Of a DNA stretch of 8,870 nucleotides, positions 6,324-8,870 are shown piece by piece; positions within the stretch are counted from its first letter, which is position 1; the number at the start of each line of letters is the position of its first letter. The notes under the pieces are model-generated. The model searched no databases. It was not told where the DNA came from and was given only the letters and a program-made list of their open reading frames with translations. The position numbers and the translations under genes were made by a program. The DNA is from an uncultured Methylococcaceae bacterium (GTDB lineage: Bacteria; Pseudomonadota; Gammaproteobacteria; Methylococcales; Methylomonadaceae): the NCBI GenBank assembly GCA_903903765.1, contig CAIVAH010000137.1, forward strand, positions 1-8,870, written 5' to 3'.

Positions 6324-7469
6324 ATGAAAGTAATTTCCTTTCAAGCTTTGTGGGTTTATTTTTTTCTTATTACACTTAGTTATGCTAAAGTCCAACAAGA
6401 AGTAAATACTGATATCCAATTGTCTCAACGACTTTTAGAGCGTAGGGACAGCATGCAAAAATTATTGTCTGATATTGATACTCGATATGGAGAGACAGCA
6501 GATTTATTATATAGAATTCAAATAAAAATAGAGCAAAAACGCTCAGGTTTGGATGAGCTTAGTAAAGAGATATTAAGGTATGAGATTGTTATCGATAAAT
6601 TAAGTAAAGAGCTTGCAGAGCAAGTAAGGTTAGCTTATTCATTAGGTCATAAAGAAAAGTTGAAGTTAATTATAAATCAAAATGAACATGTTTTATCAAG
6701 CAAAATGATGGTCTACTTTAACTACTTTAATAAAGAGAGATTAGATAAACTGAGTGAGATTCAAGTTGCAATTGATCATCTTGAAGAATTGGATAAATTA
6801 AGGCAATCAGAGTCCGCCGCTCTTGAAGAAGAGTTAAAAAGAAAGAAAACTGAGCAAGATATTTTGGTTGATGCGAGAAAGCAAAGAAATGACTTGCTCT
6901 CAAAAATGAATAAAGATGGTAGTACACATCTCCAAAAAATAATTGAGTTACAAGAAAGTGAAGCTAGTTTAAGAGAATTAATGTCATCAATAATTGTTGA
7001 TGATGTTGATTTATCAGATCAGCCCGAGCCAGCAAAAGGCTTATCGGTTTCAAGTCAAGGAGACATGGTTAATTCAAGTGACTTTATGAGCTTAAAGGGT
7101 AAATTAGTCTGGCCAGTAACAGGGCATTTAGTGAATAAGTTTGGCACCGCTAGAAAAGAGGTAAACTGGGATGGTGTTTTAATCGAGGCAAATGAAGGTT
7201 TAGATGTAAAAGCGGTTAGCAGAGGAAAGGTGGTGTTTGCTCAATGGTTTCGGGGATATGGATTTATGATAATTATTGATCATGGTGATGGTTATTTAAG
7301 TCTGTATGGGTTTAATCAGAAGCTTAATAAGCAAGTTGGTCAATTAGTTGAAGCTGGTGAAGTTGTAGCATCAGTTGGTCAAAGTGGTGGGCAAAGTAGA
7401 TCGGGTTTATATTTCGGTATTCGTCATAAGGGTGAGGCAATTGATCCGCTTGAATGGTGTCGTAGATAA
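6324..7469 (+). CDS. envC: EnvC-like murein hydrolase activator (degenerate LytM domain)
   Basis: Predicted periplasmic activator of cell-wall amidases (AmiA/AmiB type) at the division septum, working with FtsEX. The 381-aa product starts with a signal peptide (hydrophobic about 4-20, likely cleavage after SYA at residue 21). It continues with a long charged coiled coil (about 28-235) and a C-terminal LytM/M23-fold domain from about 258. Zinc ligands of active LytM enzymes are missing: the usual HxH near the end is replaced in SGLYFGIR, and the first His/Asp motif reads NWDGVLIEANEG. HGDGYLSLYGFNQ, PLEW and the overall spacing match EnvC, whose domain is normally inactive as an enzyme. It lies 7 nt after gpmI with a poor Shine-Dalgarno, suggesting coupled translation. 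The order gpmI-envC-ctpA supports the assignment. Confidence 0.93.
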   Translation: MKVISFQALWVYFFLITLSYAKVQQEVNTDIQLSQRLLERRDSMQKLLSDIDTRYGETADLLYRIQIKIEQKRSGLDELSKEILRYEIVIDKLSKELAEQVRLAYSLGHKEKLKLIINQNEHVLSSKMMVYFNYFNKERLDKLSEIQVAIDHLEELDKLRQSESAALEEELKRKKTEQDILVDARKQRNDLLSKMNKDGSTHLQKIIELQESEASLRELMSSIIVDDVDLSDQPEPAKGLSVSSQGDMVNSSDFMSLKGKLVWPVTGHLVNKFGTARKEVNWDGVLIEANEGLDVKAVSRGKVVFAQWFRGYGFMIIIDHGDGYLSLYGFNQKLNKQVGQLVEAGEVVASVGQSGGQSRSGLYFGIRHKGEAIDPLEWCRR

Positions 7470-7525
7470 TTCTTGCTAATTTGTAAATTGTAAAAATGAT
7501 ATTATGGGCAATAAATCTGGTATAT

Positions 7526-7543
7526 GGAGTTTTAAATTACATG
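7526..7543 (+). promoter_or_regulatory. Ribosome binding site deciding the ctpA start
   Basis: GGAG at 7526-7529 with an 11-nt gap to the ATG at 7541. The upstream in-frame ATG at 7496 has only A/T-rich sequence (TTGTAAATTGTAAAA) before it. The resulting N-terminus, MLKKKAIFILSLGIMLG, is a standard signal-peptide start. Confidence 0.6.
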
Positions 7544-8863
7544 CTAAAAAAGAAAGCTATTTTTATTTTATCTTTAGGGATAATGCTGGGTGTTTTTATA
7601 GGTGTTTGTGGTACTGTTTTTGCCGATAAAACTAATGTTGCAGCGCCTGTTGAGAATAATACGCTACCTTATGAAGACTTAAGAACATTTACTGAGATAT
7701 TTGGTCGAATAAAACGTGATTACGTTGAGCCCGTTTCGGATAAAAAATTATTGGAAGATGCTGTCCGAGGTATGTTGAGTGGCCTTGATCCCCATTCTGC
7801 CTACCTAGTTGCAGAAGAGTATCAGGAGCTTAGAGAAGGCACTACTGGACAATTCGGTGGTTTAGGTATTGAAGTAACAATGGAAAATGGTTTTATTAAA
7901 GTTGTTTCTCCCATTGACGATACACCTGCACAAAAAGCGGGTATAAAAACGGGTGATCTTATTATTAAACTGGATGATAAACCTGTTAAAGGGATGTCTT
8001 TGACGGATTCAGTAAAAATAATGCGCGGCGAGCCGAATAGTAAAATAGTTTTAACTATTGTTAGAGAAGGATTGGATGCTCCATTAAAGTTGACTTTAGC
8101 GCGAGATATTATCAAAGTTAAAAGCGTTAAGAGTCGACTCTTAGAAAAAGGCTATGGTTATGTACGTATTAGTAGTTTTCAATCAGGTACGGGAGAAGGA
8201 TTAAGAGAGTCTCTCGCTAGTTTGAAAAAAGAAAATGGTGGGTTATTAAGAGGATTAGTATTAGACTTGCGAAATAACCCAGGTGGTGTTTTAAATGCTG
8301 CTGTTGAAGTGAGTGACGCATTTTTAAAAAGCGGTCTTATCGTTTATACAGAAGGGCGGATTGAAAATTCTGAAATGCGTTTTAATGCCTCACCTGATGA
8401 TCTTATAGAAGATGCTCCAATGGTTGTCTTGATTAATGCAGGATCTGCTTCTGCTTCAGAAATTGTAGCAGGAGCTTTACAAGATCAAAAGCGGGCTGTG
8501 ATTATGGGTGAAAAATCTTTTGGAAAGGGCTCAGTGCAAACCATATTACCAACAAGTAATGGCGCAGCAGTAAAACTAACAACAGCTCGTTACTTTACAC
8601 CTTCAGGTCGATCAATTCAGGCCGAAGGTATTGAGCCTGATATTGCTTTAGCTCGTGTTAAATTAGAAAATCTAGATAAAGGTGAATCTCTATCGATTAA
8701 GGAAGCTGATTTATCGGGTCATTTGCAGAACGCAAATGTTGCTAGCAAAGCAAAAAATGAAGATCTAGACAAGGATAAAGCAAAAGAAAAGGCGGATATT
8801 GAAGATTACTCATTGCATGAGGCACTTAATTTATTAAAAGGTATTAGTATTATTAAGAAATAA
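7541..8863 (+). CDS. ctpA: Carboxy-terminal processing protease (S41 family)
   Basis: Periplasmic PDZ serine protease that trims or degrades proteins from the C-terminus; in other bacteria such enzymes act on cell-wall hydrolases and lipoproteins. From the ATG at 7541 it has 440 aa: a signal peptide (KKK, hydrophobic core, likely cleavage after VFA at residue 28), an N-terminal helical segment, a PDZ domain at about 105-190 (GGLGIEV...GIKTGDLIIKLDDKPV), then the S41 core. Catalytic Ser304 (middle serine of GSASASE) and Lys329 (FGKGSVQ) are 25 residues apart, as in characterised C-terminal proteases. LRNNPGGVLNAAV is also present. The tail is strongly charged (KNEDLDKDKAKEKAD). The start at 7541 is preferred over an in-frame ATG at 7496, because GGAG (7526-7529) precedes it with the same 11-nt spacing seen at gpmI, and the longer form would put WAINLVYGVLNY before the signal peptide. 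Confidence 0.96.
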   Translation: MLKKKAIFILSLGIMLGVFIGVCGTVFADKTNVAAPVENNTLPYEDLRTFTEIFGRIKRDYVEPVSDKKLLEDAVRGMLSGLDPHSAYLVAEEYQELREGTTGQFGGLGIEVTMENGFIKVVSPIDDTPAQKAGIKTGDLIIKLDDKPVKGMSLTDSVKIMRGEPNSKIVLTIVREGLDAPLKLTLARDIIKVKSVKSRLLEKGYGYVRISSFQSGTGEGLRESLASLKKENGGLLRGLVLDLRNNPGGVLNAAVEVSDAFLKSGLIVYTEGRIENSEMRFNASPDDLIEDAPMVVLINAGSASASEIVAGALQDQKRAVIMGEKSFGKGSVQTILPTSNGAAVKLTTARYFTPSGRSIQAEGIEPDIALARVKLENLDKGESLSIKEADLSGHLQNANVASKAKNEDLDKDKAKEKADIEDYSLHEALNLLKGISIIKK

Positions 8864-8870
8864 TTTCTTC

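Noticed and set aside
7094..7469. EnvC LytM domain lacking zinc ligands, possibly a broken peptidase
   Set aside because: Loss of these ligands is the normal state of EnvC, which activates amidases instead of cutting murein itself.
7496..7540. 15-residue N-terminal extension of CtpA from the ATG at 7496
   Set aside because: It has no Shine-Dalgarno and would sit before a normal signal peptide; the ATG at 7541 has GGAG upstream.
1..8870. CRISPR arrays, tRNA or rRNA genes, prophage or toxin-antitoxin pairs
   Set aside because: No repeated spacer structure, cloverleaf, rRNA-like or paired small-gene signals were seen in any gap.

Overview
The window reads as chromosomal DNA of an AT-rich gammaproteobacterium. 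Two conserved gene blocks typical of that class lie head to head: rhodanese-secB-gpsA on the minus strand and gpmI-envC-ctpA on the plus strand. SecB, a degenerate EnvC and a PP_4765-type flavoprotein fit the same placement. The sequence alone does not settle genus or family.

Layout. Positions 1-248 hold no clear gene: there is an orphan 28-codon minus-strand reading frame that may be the tail of a decayed gene, followed by AT-rich DNA with a plausible promoter. A flavoprotein (249-1568, +) and a bacterial RIO1-type kinase (1649-2491, +) follow. The kinase ends 18 nt from the end of gpsA, which is convergent. The minus-strand block, in transcription order, is rhodanese (reading frame from 4513 to 4058), secB (3989-3522) and gpsA (3514-2510). 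About 258 nt of AT-rich divergent intergenic DNA (4514-4771) contains a nested dyad and a candidate gpmI promoter. The plus-strand block is gpmI (4772-6316), envC (6324-7469) and ctpA (7541-8863), all in one direction with short gaps, so probably an operon.

Roles. GpmI serves central glycolysis. EnvC and CtpA act in the periplasm on cell-wall remodelling and proteolysis. SecB feeds unfolded precursors to the Sec translocase. GpsA makes glycerol 3-phosphate for phospholipids. The block is therefore mainly envelope biogenesis next to a glycolytic enzyme. No new multi-gene system is visible; most of the window is conserved housekeeping sequence.

The points most worth a second look are: (1) the rhodanese has an in-frame TAA at codon 9 that separates its membrane anchor from the catalytic domain, so the open part begins in the middle of the domain's first segment; (2) grxC, usual between rhodanese and secB, is absent; (3) the flavoprotein lacks any ATG start, and a strong Shine-Dalgarno sequence sits before tandem ATT codons; (4) gpsA begins with a run of ten A.
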